Source: a virus
IMG/VR virus record: IMGVR_UViG_3300035670_006770
Location: 1 to 50,469 of that record
Strand: one strand, 5' to 3'
DNA length: 50,469 bases
Below, one piece after another: positions 9,802 to 18,370 of this stretch. The notes below the pieces were generated by a model, which saw only the letters and a program-made list of their open reading frames with translations, searched no databases and was not told the DNA's origin. Both the position numbers and the translations under genes were made by a program. Numbering within the stretch: position 1 is the stretch's first letter; each line of letters opens with the position of its first letter.

Positions 9802-11352
9802 ATGCCGTATTCAAGTTCTAATGGCAAAGAATATATATCACAATTAATTAATCAAATCAATCCTAAAACAGTACTAGATATTGGTAGTGGTAGCGGAACT
9901 TATGCTAGTTTTAAGCAACCACTACAACACTGGACTGCTGTGGAAATTTGGCAGCCGAATATAGAAAAGTTTAATTTACACAGTTTATATGATAAAGTTA
10001 TTTGTGCAGATGCGCGTAACATAGACATAGAAGTGTATGATTTAGTTATATTAGGCGACGTACTAGAACATATGACTAAAGAACAAGCACTAACACTGCT
10101 TGAAAAGTGTAAACATTCCCGCTATGTTATTGTTAGTATACCCCTAGGTTATTATCCCCAAGATGAGTTTGACGGCAATCCACATGAAAAGCATGTAACA
10201 GATAACTGGTCACTAGAAGAATTTGTTAGTTACTTTGGTAGTCCATGGCAATATTATATACAAGGTGAAATAGGTGTATTTGTTTATCGCAAACCGCTTA
10301 AGATTTGCGTTTATGCTATTAGTAAAAATGAGCAAGAATTTGTACACAGATTTTGCAATTCTAGCAGTGAAGCGGATCTTGTACTAATAGCTGATACTGG
10401 TAGCACTGATAACACTGTAGCTTATGCTAAAGATTGCGGTGCTCAAGTATATAACATTAGTGTAAAACCATGGAGATTTGACAAAGCACGTGATACTGCG
10501 CTTAATCTTATACCAGGTGACTATGACGTATGTATTAGTTTAGACTTAGACGAAGTACTAGAACCAGGCTGGCGAGAAGAAATTGAGCGCGTATGGATGC
10601 CTGAAACTACTAGACTGCGCTATAAGTTTGACTGGGGCCATAATATCTTATTTTACTATGAAAAAATACATCATCGACACGGCTACCACTGGCACCACCC
10701 AGTTCATGAATATCCTAGGCCAGATGGTAGACTACAAGAAAGATATGCACAAACTGATAAATTATTAGTGTCACATCACCCTGATCCTACTAAAAGTCGT
10801 GGACAATATTTAGATTTACTACGACTAGCAGTAAAAGAAGATCCACACTGTCCGCGCAATGCTTTTTATTTTGCACGCGAGTTAACCTTTTATAGCCTAT
10901 GGCAAGAAGCTATATTAGCACTAAACAGCTATTTAAAAATGCCAGGCAGTGATTGGAGTAATGAACGGTGTTATGCTATGAGATTGTTAGGCAAAAGTTA
11001 TGACAGTTTAGGTGAAGGCGATCAAGCACTACGTTGGTATAGGCAAGCATGTGCAGAAGCACCAAACACACGCGAACCTTGGGTAGATCTCGCTATGAGC
11101 TGCTATATGAAAGAAAAGTGGAGAGAGTGTTACTATGCTAGTACTATGGCACTAACTATTACAGACAAACAACTTGTATATACTTGCGACCCAGAAGTAT
11201 GGACAAGTAAGCCACATGATTTAGCTGCTATTAGTAGTTATAATTTAGGTTTATATAGTGAAGCAGTTAAGTATGGAATTAGTGCAGTAGAATTAAGTCC
11301 CGACGACATTAGGTTAAAAACAAATCTTGAACATTTTTTATTAAAGGTTTAG
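9802..11352 (+). CDS. SAM methyltransferase - family 2 glycosyltransferase fusion
   Basis: 516 residues. Residues 1-150 are a class I methyltransferase: VLDIGSGSGTYASF is the SAM-binding loop, WTAVEIW follows, and LGDVLEHM is the acidic motif. From about residue 170 a GT-A glycosyltransferase follows: ISKNEQEFV, then ADTGSTDNT, then SLDLDEVLEPGW with the metal-binding DxD region. The last third has TPR-like helices (SLGEGDQALRWYRQACAEAP). Placed directly after the tail tips, it may modify a virion protein or the host surface glycan the fibres bind; this is inference from position. The methyltransferase-glycosyltransferase-TPR order is a multidomain fusion. Confidence 0.8.
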   Translation: MPYSSSNGKEYISQLINQINPKTVLDIGSGSGTYASFKQPLQHWTAVEIWQPNIEKFNLHSLYDKVICADARNIDIEVYDLVILGDVLEHMTKEQALTLLEKCKHSRYVIVSIPLGYYPQDEFDGNPHEKHVTDNWSLEEFVSYFGSPWQYYIQGEIGVFVYRKPLKICVYAISKNEQEFVHRFCNSSSEADLVLIADTGSTDNTVAYAKDCGAQVYNISVKPWRFDKARDTALNLIPGDYDVCISLDLDEVLEPGWREEIERVWMPETTRLRYKFDWGHNILFYYEKIHHRHGYHWHHPVHEYPRPDGRLQERYAQTDKLLVSHHPDPTKSRGQYLDLLRLAVKEDPHCPRNAFYFARELTFYSLWQEAILALNSYLKMPGSDWSNERCYAMRLLGKSYDSLGEGDQALRWYRQACAEAPNTREPWVDLAMSCYMKEKWRECYYASTMALTITDKQLVYTCDPEVWTSKPHDLAAISSYNLGLYSEAVKYGISAVELSPDDIRLKTNLEHFLLKV

Positions 11353-11353
11353 T

Positions 11354-11764
11354 ATGTTTTTATTAAGTTTTCTGCCGGATTGGTTTTTTCCTCTTGTAGC
11401 AACACTATCGCTTGCAGTATTTTTTGTTACAAAATATTTAACTATAGTACCTTATAGACAACTAGTACACTACGTATCTATACCTGTATTTTCAGTTAGT
11501 TTGTTTTTAATAGGTGCAAACTGGAATAATAATTACTGGTTAGCTAAGGTTAAAGAAGTAGAAGCTAAAATTGCTGTAGCTGAAGCAGCCAGTGCTAAAG
11601 AAAATACAAAGATTGTTGAACGTGTGGTTACTAAACGTGAGCTTGTACGTGTACAAGGTAATGAAATAGTTAAATATGTAGATCGTGAAGTTGTTAAATA
11701 TGACGACACTTGTAAAGTACCAGAACCTGTTATAGAGGCACATAACAAGGCAGCAAAACAATGA
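11354..11764 (+). CDS. Membrane protein, inner spanin-like or holin candidate
   Basis: 136 residues. Two hydrophobic segments (about 9-30 and 36-55) are followed by a charged coiled coil (KVKEVEAKIAVAEAASAKENTKIVERV, shown here as a motif run from residues 66-92). The layout of membrane anchor plus periplasmic coiled coil, with a lipoprotein gene starting inside its last codons and an endolysin after that, fits the inner subunit of a two-gene spanin, although two membrane segments are unusual for an Rz protein. A holin role is the alternative. It starts two bases after the previous stop. Confidence 0.55.
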   Translation: MFLLSFLPDWFFPLVATLSLAVFFVTKYLTIVPYRQLVHYVSIPVFSVSLFLIGANWNNNYWLAKVKEVEAKIAVAEAASAKENTKIVERVVTKRELVRVQGNEIVKYVDREVVKYDDTCKVPEPVIEAHNKAAKQ

Positions 11765-12021
11765 AATATATTTTATTATTAACGCTATTACTAGCTGGAT
11801 GCGCAACTGCAGTACCAGTTAAGCAACGTTTTCCTGAAGCACCAAAACCTTTATTAGAGCAATGTCAATCACTTAAAACAGTACCTGAAGGGGCTCAACT
11901 AAGTGAATTAACAAAAATAGTTGTAGATAACTATATGCAGTATCATATATGTAGTGGTAATAATAGTAGTTGGATAGAGTGGTATACAACACAGCAGAAA
12001 ATATTTAATAAGGAGCAGTAG
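11761..12021 (+). CDS. Lipoprotein, outer spanin-like (Rz1 position)
   Basis: 86 residues. The N-terminus MKYILLLTLLLAGCATAV is a lipoprotein signal with lipobox LAGC, so the mature protein should begin at Cys14 and sit in the outer membrane. The mature part holds KQRFPEAPKPLLEQCQ and ends WIEWYTTQQKIF. It overlaps the coiled-coil membrane gene by 4 bases and the endolysin by 1 base, as expected of a lysis cassette. It is longer than most Rz1 proteins, so the outer-spanin role rests on lipobox and context. Confidence 0.6.
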   Translation: MKYILLLTLLLAGCATAVPVKQRFPEAPKPLLEQCQSLKTVPEGAQLSELTKIVVDNYMQYHICSGNNSSWIEWYTTQQKIFNKEQ

Positions 12022-12635
12022 TGGAACTTACACTAGATCAACTAAAGCAAGTTATACCAAAAAATCAATATGTTAGTTACTGGCATACTGCACTAGAACA
12101 ATTATTACCACAATATGAAATAAATACACCAGATCGTATAGCTGCCTTTTTAGCACAGTGTGCACATGAGTCGGGTGGTTTTGTGTTTATCAAGGAAAAC
12201 TTAAACTATCGCTGGCAAAGCCTACGCAAGGTATTTCCCAAGTATTTTCCCACAGATGCATTGGCACAGCAATACGAAAAGCAACCACAAAAGATTGCTA
12301 ATCGTGTGTATGCTAACCGCATGGGCAATGGTCCTGAGGAATCTGGCGATGGCTATAAGTTTTGTGGGCGTGGCCTGATACAGGTAACTGGTCGAGATAA
12401 CTACAGCTGGTTTGCAGCTAGTCTACAGATTAGTCCCGAAGAGGCTAGCGAATATATGGAAACCTTTGAAGGTGCTGCACAAAGTGCCTGCTGGTTTTGG
12501 GAAAGTAACAATTTGAATCAATGGGCGGACAAGCGTGATATATTCACACTTACAAAACGTATTAATGGCGGAACAATTGGCCTAGAGGATAGACAAAAGC
12601 ATTACGAGCATTGTTTACATATACTAAGCCACTAA
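12021..12635 (+). CDS. Endolysin, glycoside hydrolase family 19 (chitinase/lysozyme fold)
   Basis: 204 residues with a GTG start that overlaps the previous TAG. The catalytic glutamate pair of GH19 is visible: HESGGF (Glu50) and, nine residues on, KEN (Glu59). Also present are the family blocks ANRMGNG-E-GDGYKFCGRGLIQ, VTGRDNY and CWFWE. Phage GH19 proteins cleave the glycan backbone of peptidoglycan and release progeny. No signal peptide is present, so it would depend on a holin. The two neighbours upstream are spanin-like. Confidence 0.88.
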   Translation: MELTLDQLKQVIPKNQYVSYWHTALEQLLPQYEINTPDRIAAFLAQCAHESGGFVFIKENLNYRWQSLRKVFPKYFPTDALAQQYEKQPQKIANRVYANRMGNGPEESGDGYKFCGRGLIQVTGRDNYSWFAASLQISPEEASEYMETFEGAAQSACWFWESNNLNQWADKRDIFTLTKRINGGTIGLEDRQKHYEHCLHILSH

Positions 12636-12655
12636 TTTAGTCTAAGGAGACTAAT

Positions 12656-14143
12656 ATGAGAAAAGTATTAGCCTTTATAACAGCTTTATTATTTGGCTTA
12701 ACAAACAATAGCCTAGCGCAGCAAACATTAATTAATCAGGGTGGATATACTAGTACTAGTTTAGTTGATACTAATAGTACTAGTAATAGTACTAGCAATG
12801 TGACTACCAATAACACTACAACCACTAATAGTACCAGTACCAATACAAATAACAATATTCAAAGTGGTACAGTTACTAATAATAATGTTATGAGTGGTAG
12901 TGTAACTTATACTAATAACAATGTACAGAGCGGTACACTAACCAACATTAATCAAAACACTAATACTAATACAAGTACTAATACCAACATTAATACTAAC
13001 AACAATATACAAAGTGGTACAGTTACTAATAATAATGTTATGAGTGGTAGTGTAACCTACACCAACAACAATGTGCAAAGTGGTACAGTAACCAATATCA
13101 ATCAAAACACTAATACCACTACATCGAACAATACAAATACAACGATTATGAGTGGTGGAACTACTAATACTAACATAAACACTAACAACAATATTGGCGA
13201 TCAAACTATTCGTAATGTTCAAAGTGGCACAGTAACTTATAACAACAATAATGTAAACACTACAACATCAACTAATGATAATACCAATCGTAATATCATG
13301 TCAGGCACTGTGACATATAACAACAACAATGTCACTACCAGTAACAATGTAAATCAGAATATCAATACTGGTACAATGACTTATAATAACAACAATGTAA
13401 ATACTAGTACTAGTAATAGCACAAATGTTAATACTAATAATAATATTAACACTGGTGATATGACCAATCGTAATATCAACACTTCAACAAGCACAGCTAC
13501 CACTAATAATACTAACACCAACAACAATGTGAATACCAGTACTAGTGATAGTACAAGTACTAATGTTAATACTAACAATAACGTAAATACTGGTGATCAA
13601 ACTGTGCGTACAGTACAGAGTGGTGGAACTGATAACAAAAATACTAACGTAAATACTAACAGCAGTACGTCAACCAGCCAAAATGTAAATAATAATATAC
13701 AGACTGGCGATATGACTAATCGCAATATTAACGATACTAGAATTACGCAAACTATCAAACAACCACCTCCTACAGCAGTTGCACCTGCTATGATGAGCAT
13801 GGGACAAGATTTATGTGTAACTGGCGTAAGTGGAGCAGCACAAACGCAAGTATTAGGAGTTAGCTTTGGCGCAACCCAACGAGATTTGAATTGCGAAAGA
13901 CTACGTCTAAGTAAGACACTTTACGATATGGGTATGAAAGTAGCAGCAGTTGCTACTATGTGTCAAGATCGTAGAGTATGGGACGCTATGATGGCAGCAG
14001 GCACGCCATGCCCTATAGAAGGCAAAATTGGTGATCAGGCCAAAGAATTATGGGAAAAAAGCCCACATTTAATACCTGATCCAATTGAAAAATTGGCACT
14101 AGTAGAAGATTCTTATGAAGATCGTATAAGGTATAGACGCTAA
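12656..14143 (+). CDS. Secreted Asn/Thr-rich repeat protein
   Basis: 495 residues behind a strong AAGGAG site. A Sec signal peptide (about 1-21, cleavage after NSLA-Q) is followed by some 350 residues made almost only of Asn, Thr, Ser, Val and Gly, in imperfect units such as NNVQSGTVTNNN and NVMSGSVTYTNN. The last 110 residues are an ordinary domain (SMGQDLCVTGVSG, DLNCERLRLSKTLYDMG, VAAVATMCQD, GTPCPIEGKIG) with four or more cysteines. The repeat could form a beta-solenoid or an extended stalk. It follows the endolysin and overlaps the next secreted protein by the final base. I do not recognise a function; envelope remodelling, exclusion or surface display are possible. Confidence 0.75.
   Translation: MRKVLAFITALLFGLTNNSLAQQTLINQGGYTSTSLVDTNSTSNSTSNVTTNNTTTTNSTSTNTNNNIQSGTVTNNNVMSGSVTYTNNNVQSGTLTNINQNTNTNTSTNTNINTNNNIQSGTVTNNNVMSGSVTYTNNNVQSGTVTNINQNTNTTTSNNTNTTIMSGGTTNTNINTNNNIGDQTIRNVQSGTVTYNNNNVNTTTSTNDNTNRNIMSGTVTYNNNNVTTSNNVNQNINTGTMTYNNNNVNTSTSNSTNVNTNNNINTGDMTNRNINTSTSTATTNNTNTNNNVNTSTSDSTSTNVNTNNNVNTGDQTVRTVQSGGTDNKNTNVNTNSSTSTSQNVNNNIQTGDMTNRNINDTRITQTIKQPPPTAVAPAMMSMGQDLCVTGVSGAAQTQVLGVSFGATQRDLNCERLRLSKTLYDMGMKVAAVATMCQDRRVWDAMMAAGTPCPIEGKIGDQAKELWEKSPHLIPDPIEKLALVEDSYEDRIRYRR
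12860..12906 (+). repeat. 47-bp direct repeat, copy 1
   Basis: This stretch is identical to 13010-13056, a 150-base offset, inside the Asn/Thr-rich gene. Similarity continues imperfectly for about 60 more bases, showing that the protein repeat grew by duplication of an approximately 150-base unit. Confidence 0.85.
13010..13056 (+). repeat. 47-bp direct repeat, copy 2
   Basis: Identical to 12860-12906; the second copy of the duplicated unit in the Asn/Thr-rich secreted protein gene. Confidence 0.85.
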
Positions 14144-15927
14144 TGGAGCCCAATTACGGTTATAAGCATACTCGCGGATTTATTGTATTTTTAATAATTA
14201 TACTTTGTGGATGGGTTGTTATAGCTCACAGTCAAGTTAGTAATACCGGAAATCTTGTGGGCAGCACTTGGACCAACGGCTATTCAGTCCCTGAGCTTAC
14301 TTGCTGGAAAAGTGGTGATCCTAACTGTAGTCCAGGGGGTATTCCATATGTAAGACCGGATGGTTCTATAAATTTTAGTTATAGTTTTACTGAGCTGCAT
14401 CAAGCTAGAGCCATGGCAGATGTGCTGCCTTATTCTGGTATTGGTTTAATGGTAACAGGATTCCAATTTAATTGGATGAGTAAAAATGGTAACTACTGGG
14501 ATGATGCTAGACAAGACCAACTGTCAGCCTATGTGCAAATGTACAGCAAAGGTGGTCAATGGATAGAGGCACAAAGTTATAACTTAAACTACATACACGA
14601 TTGGACAAACTTTGCCTGGACAGGTACATTTAGCAAAGAGCGTAGGGGAGAAGATCTAGGAACCATACTGTATGGGTTTATGGGTAAAGACAATAATTAT
14701 TGGCTAGGACCATATGGTCCAGAAATAACGAATGTAAGTTTTAGTCTCCGTTATCAACCAGATCCTTGTGTGGTAAATCCACTACACAGCACAGACTGTC
14801 CCGGATTTTTAAAAGCCATAGCCAGTCCTGCTTATCAAGCACAAGACTCTAGTGCCGCTATTACACCTATCATAGCAGCAACTACAAGTTTTGCACCATC
14901 TATATCATTACCTGCAATGACCAGTGCTGTGGTAAAGTTAACAGCGAGACAAGAACAATTCGCACAGGAAACAGAAACCGCAGCAGCATCTAGTACTACG
15001 AGCAGTAGCAGTTCTACTATATCTATGATAAATCAGCCAACACCTACACTTCCTCGTGTGCGTACCAGTTTGGCAGATTCTACAGACAGTGCTGTTGCTA
15101 GAGAGGGTACTCTAGAACAAACTGTAGTAACTCAAACAGCTACAATAAGTACACTAGCTCAAAGCATAACTAATCAAACAAGATCAAATCAAGTAAGGGA
15201 TACTTCAACAAAATCCGATACTGCATCTGAAATAAGTACACTAGATCAATTGTTAGTAGCTCCCACACAGACTACTAGTATTATAGTTTCGCTTCTACCA
15301 GGTCAACCACGCTTAGCCACACAAATCCTTACCACAGATAATGATACCTTAACACAAACTCAAATGCCACTATTTCGTGCTCCTGAGCCGATAGTTGTTA
15401 ATCAGCCAAATACTCAAACAAATTACAATCTAATTGAACCTGCAAAAATCAACACAGATCCACAACTTGTGAGCATACCCGTGCAAACACTGGCAGTCCC
15501 AAGTCAACCTGTACCTGTGGTAGAAACTATCACAGTGGCAGAACCAGTTAGAGCTCCTACAGTGGAAATACCTGCTGTAGATATGCAGTCTAGTACAGTA
15601 GCAGCAGCCCTGATTGATAGAACTAATCCACTTAATGATGCAGTAAACGCACAGCAACTACCTACTCAAACTGCGGTATTTGCTGGCCCTAGTGTAAAAC
15701 CTAACACACAGGACAATGATATTGCAGGTGGAATTAGTATCAGTCAAATTGCTCGTGTGCCAGCAGGCTTTGACGCATATCAAAACTTAGCTATACGAGA
15801 AATAGCTTTTTATCAACCACGAGAAATCTATCGTGGTCAACGCACAGTGGATAATGTGCGTGCCTTGCGTAGCCTAGGCCAAGACGCAAAACACCAAGAA
15901 ATGATAGATCAACAATACAGGAGATAG
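14143..15927 (+). CDS. Membrane-anchored or secreted protein of unknown function
   Basis: 594 residues. A hydrophobic segment at about 12-30 (GFIVFLIIILCGWVVIAHSQ) acts as signal anchor or signal peptide. Residues 30-215 form a compact aromatic domain with paired cysteines (ELTCWKSGDPNCSPGG; PDPCVVNPLHSTDCPG). A long Ser/Thr/Gln-rich linker with many TQT runs follows, and the end is charged (AIREIAFYQPREIYRGQRTVDNVRAL). It starts on the last base of the Asn/Thr-rich secreted gene, so the two are probably made together and exported together. I do not recognise the family. Confidence 0.7.
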   Translation: MEPNYGYKHTRGFIVFLIIILCGWVVIAHSQVSNTGNLVGSTWTNGYSVPELTCWKSGDPNCSPGGIPYVRPDGSINFSYSFTELHQARAMADVLPYSGIGLMVTGFQFNWMSKNGNYWDDARQDQLSAYVQMYSKGGQWIEAQSYNLNYIHDWTNFAWTGTFSKERRGEDLGTILYGFMGKDNNYWLGPYGPEITNVSFSLRYQPDPCVVNPLHSTDCPGFLKAIASPAYQAQDSSAAITPIIAATTSFAPSISLPAMTSAVVKLTARQEQFAQETETAAASSTTSSSSSTISMINQPTPTLPRVRTSLADSTDSAVAREGTLEQTVVTQTATISTLAQSITNQTRSNQVRDTSTKSDTASEISTLDQLLVAPTQTTSIIVSLLPGQPRLATQILTTDNDTLTQTQMPLFRAPEPIVVNQPNTQTNYNLIEPAKINTDPQLVSIPVQTLAVPSQPVPVVETITVAEPVRAPTVEIPAVDMQSSTVAAALIDRTNPLNDAVNAQQLPTQTAVFAGPSVKPNTQDNDIAGGISISQIARVPAGFDAYQNLAIREIAFYQPREIYRGQRTVDNVRALRSLGQDAKHQEMIDQQYRR

Positions 15928-15929
15928 TC

Positions 15930-16028
15930 ATGGAAGTTGGTAATGATAATTATTTAGCACTATTTCATGTGCTATGTTTTATTATGTTTTTGTGGATTCT
16001 AGCTACGTATAGGAAAAAAGATGAGTGA
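15930..16028 (+). CDS. Small single-span membrane protein
   Basis: 32 residues, read directly from an ATG at 15930 behind AGGAGA. Residues 8-26 are hydrophobic (YLALFHVLCFIMFLWILA) and the tail is basic (YRKKDE). It overlaps the next gene by 8 bases. Size and single span are compatible with a pinholin, a lysis regulator or an envelope micropeptide, and the lysis-block setting favours such roles, but nothing specific is visible. Confidence 0.6.
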   Translation: MEVGNDNYLALFHVLCFIMFLWILATYRKKDE

Positions 16029-16674
16029 AGAAAAAGTCAACTTAGATAAAAAAGTCGACGAACTTGAAGCTGCCGCTAAAAAATATGCTAGTAAAGATAC
16101 CGTTATTAGCGTAGGTGGATATGATTTTACTCCAGCTAAACTAATGGTTGCGGCCACAATTTTAAGCAGTGTACTAGGCGCATTATACGGTGCTTTTGAA
16201 GTCTATAAAGACTACATAGGCATGAAAAAGAAAATTGCTGAATATGTAAGTCCAGATTTTAGTGAGTTTGACAAACGACTTGCAGTTATTGAAGAGAATT
16301 CTACAAAAACTGCTAAGGCTGTGCAAGAAGGCAGCGATAAAACGGCAGAATATACTCGTGATATTAAAAATGATCTTAAGACTGATATACGTAGACTAGA
16401 AAAAGTTGTAGAAAGTGTGGAAACTAGTAATAAGACTCAACAACGTGAAATAGATAAAACTGTGCAGGAGATTAAGGTAGAAGTTAGATCTATACAAAAG
16501 GCGGCTGATCAAGCACTTAATAGTGCTACTAAAGAAATGAACAAGATGAGTGCAGATAATGCTAAAGCTATTGCTGCTAATAATCGTGAAGTAGATGCTA
16601 AGCTCAAAGCTCTTGATCGTAAGATTAACGAGGACTTAAAGAAAGCACTAGATAATCCACTAGCTAATAAGTAG
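16021..16674 (+). CDS. Membrane-anchored coiled-coil protein
   Basis: 217 residues. A short charged N-terminus precedes one hydrophobic segment (about 41-62, MVAATILSSVLGALYGAF). A long heptad-rich region with charged residues follows (FDKRLAVIEENSTKTAKAV, DLKTDIRRLEKVVESVETS, and onward to residue 210). The shape is that of a spanin, a membrane tether or a lysis regulator. With the lipoprotein gene just downstream (16682) it could be a second inner/outer spanin-like pair. I do not recognise the family. Confidence 0.6.
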   Translation: MSEEKVNLDKKVDELEAAAKKYASKDTVISVGGYDFTPAKLMVAATILSSVLGALYGAFEVYKDYIGMKKKIAEYVSPDFSEFDKRLAVIEENSTKTAKAVQEGSDKTAEYTRDIKNDLKTDIRRLEKVVESVETSNKTQQREIDKTVQEIKVEVRSIQKAADQALNSATKEMNKMSADNAKAIAANNREVDAKLKALDRKINEDLKKALDNPLANK

Positions 16675-16681
16675 GTGACCA

Positions 16682-16897
16682 ATGCGAATATTATTACTAA
16701 CAGTACTGTTAGCTGGTTGTAGTGACGTCTACAGATACCCGTGTCAAAATCCAGATAACTGGGAACATAAAGTTTGTAAAAAACCTTATTGCAGTGCAAA
16801 CGGAACTTGTCCTGAAGATCTGACGCCTTATGAAAAAGATAAACTAATTGCTGGCAATAAGCAACCAGCTCAAGCACCAGTAAAGGATTGTAAATGA
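16682..16897 (+). CDS. Small lipoprotein
   Basis: 71 residues. The signal MRILLLTVLLAGCSD carries the lipobox LAGC with Cys13 as the predicted lipidated residue. The mature part has five more cysteines (YPCQNPDNW, KVCKKPYCSANGTCPEDL, KDC at the end), which suggests disulfides in the periplasm. It overlaps the next gene by ATGA. It may pair with the coiled-coil membrane protein upstream as outer spanin or may be an outer-membrane exclusion factor; the sequence does not decide. Confidence 0.65.
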   Translation: MRILLLTVLLAGCSDVYRYPCQNPDNWEHKVCKKPYCSANGTCPEDLTPYEKDKLIAGNKQPAQAPVKDCK

Positions 16898-17340
16898 TTA
16901 AAGACCTATGGGAAGGCCCGCGTTATACTGAAGACGAGTTAATGGCCAGGCTCAAGTTTTTTATAGGTATGGTATTAGCGCTAACACTATTTGGTATTGT
17001 ATTCGTAGTACTCTACAGTTTAATATTTGTAACTCAGCCTATGAATGGAATGAGTCCTGTAGATAATAAGTTTTTTGAATTGATTATTCCTATTGCTACT
17101 TTTTTAACAGGTACACTTAGTGGTATTATGTTAGCCAGTGGCGATAAGGATGCTCAAAAAGCAGCCCTACAAGCTGCAAACAAAGGTTGGGATAAGCCAC
17201 CAAGCCCAACACCTATGCCAACTGTTACCCTAGGTAATAACGGTAGTATAAGCATAGCCCCATCAATTGGTGGCAACCAAGTAACTGTTGGGTTTGGCGG
17301 CAAAGCCGCACCACCGCAACAACCATTTCCAGAACTATAA
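16894..17340 (+). CDS. Two-span membrane protein, holin candidate
   Basis: 148 residues. Hydrophobic segments lie at about 22-48 (FFIGMVLALTLFGIVFVVLY) and 64-84 (ELIIPIATFLTGTLSGIML), separated by a short polar loop, followed by a Pro/Gly-rich tail (PPSPTPMPTVTLGNNGS). The two-span hairpin with a soluble C-terminus is typical of class II holins, and the endolysin lies about 4 kb upstream in the same direction. It could equally be another envelope protein. No family motif was recognised. Confidence 0.55.
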   Translation: MIKDLWEGPRYTEDELMARLKFFIGMVLALTLFGIVFVVLYSLIFVTQPMNGMSPVDNKFFELIIPIATFLTGTLSGIMLASGDKDAQKAALQAANKGWDKPPSPTPMPTVTLGNNGSISIAPSIGGNQVTVGFGGKAAPPQQPFPEL

Positions 17341-17351
17341 TAGGAAACTAT

Positions 17352-17654
17352 ATGACTAAAATTTTATTAGCATTTGTAGCTTCAGCATTATTACTGCAAC
17401 CAGCACTAGCTGCTGATCCAGTTAAAAAAGAAGAAAAAGCACCAGCTAAAGCCGAAGCTAAAAAAGACGAGCCAGCTAAGAAAGAAGAAAAGGCTCCTGC
17501 TAAAAAAGAAGAAGCTAAAAAGGAAAAAGCTTGTATTGATAAAGTAAAGAATGGTAAGCCTGTTATTGGCAAAGATGGTAAGCCAGAGCAGGTATGTAAA
17601 GAAGTTAAGGTTCATGAAAAATTAGACGGGCATAAAGTACCAGATAAAAAGTAA
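17352..17654 (+). CDS. Secreted Lys/Ala/Glu/Pro-rich protein
   Basis: 100 residues. A clear Sec signal peptide (MTKILLAFVASALLLQPALA, cleaved before ADP) is followed by about 40 residues of alternating EEKAPAK and KKDEPAKK repeats. A small C-terminal part has two cysteines (KACIDKVKNGKPVIG, PEQVCKEVK). It would be a very hydrophilic periplasmic or surface protein. Function is unknown. It is one of five or six exported proteins in a row, so the phage invests heavily in the envelope. Confidence 0.65.
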   Translation: MTKILLAFVASALLLQPALAADPVKKEEKAPAKAEAKKDEPAKKEEKAPAKKEEAKKEKACIDKVKNGKPVIGKDGKPEQVCKEVKVHEKLDGHKVPDKK

Positions 17655-17676
17655 CTTTAACTATTAGGACTATAAT

Positions 17677-18360
17677 ATGGCCAAAAGCAGTGCTAAAAAA
17701 TTACGCAGCGTACAACGTGATAACGTTGTTCCCCTGGAAATAGGCTTTGAAAATGTAAAACCACTTAATTATATTCAAGGCGAATATTTACGGGCCATTC
17801 ATGAAAATAGTATAATCTTTGGTATAGGCAGCGCAGGCACTGGCAAGACCTATATTGCAGCAACATATGCAGCCGGTGAATTATTTCACCGACGTGTTAA
17901 AAAGATTATACTAACAAGACCTAATATAGAAACTGGGCGAGGACTAGGTTTCTTACCAGGCACACTAGAAGAAAAATATGCACCATACCTAGAACCATTT
18001 GATCAAATCTTTACTAACAGTTTAGGACGCGGATTTTACGAGTATGCACTAAATAAAAATCAAATAGTACCTAAACCGCTAGGATTTATGCGTGGAACTA
18101 CTTTTGAAGATTGTATGGTCCTACTCGACGAAGCACAAAATGCTACTAGAGATGAGATGAAAATGATCTTGTCACGCATTGGAAAAAACTGTAAAATAAT
18201 AATTAGCGGCGATCAAGAGCAAAGTGACATTAGCAATAGTGGATTACTAGACGCTACTAATAGGCTTGAAGGTATTGAAGGTATTGAAATTGTTAGATTT
18301 CGTGATGAAGATATTGTTCGCAGTAAATTATGTAAACAAATAATTTTAGCATATAAATAG
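17677..18360 (+). CDS. phoH: PhoH-like P-loop ATPase
   Basis: 227 residues. The Walker A motif GSAGTGKT lies near residue 52. The PhoH blocks ILTRPNIETGRGLGFLPGT and EEKYAPYLEPF follow, then Walker B VLLDEAQNAT and the sensor region IISGDQEQSD. The length equals that of bacterial PhoH and of the PhoH proteins common in marine phages. Biochemistry in phages is unsettled; an RNA or phosphate-stress related ATPase is the family idea. It sits between the envelope block and the nucleotide cyclase on the same strand. Confidence 0.9.
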   Translation: MAKSSAKKLRSVQRDNVVPLEIGFENVKPLNYIQGEYLRAIHENSIIFGIGSAGTGKTYIAATYAAGELFHRRVKKIILTRPNIETGRGLGFLPGTLEEKYAPYLEPFDQIFTNSLGRGFYEYALNKNQIVPKPLGFMRGTTFEDCMVLLDEAQNATRDEMKMILSRIGKNCKIIISGDQEQSDISNSGLLDATNRLEGIEGIEIVRFRDEDIVRSKLCKQIILAYK

Positions 18361-18370
18361 GGAGATAGCT

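Noticed and set aside
12656-13760. Regular short repeats that could suggest a CRISPR array
   Set aside because: Repeats are in frame with a 495-residue gene, vary in length and encode Asn/Thr units; no uniform repeat-spacer pattern.
12938-13800. Minus-strand hydrophobic frames opposite the Asn/Thr repeat gene
   Set aside because: AAT/ACT codons read backwards give Ile/Val/Ser frames that look like membrane proteins; they are shadows of a well-supported gene.
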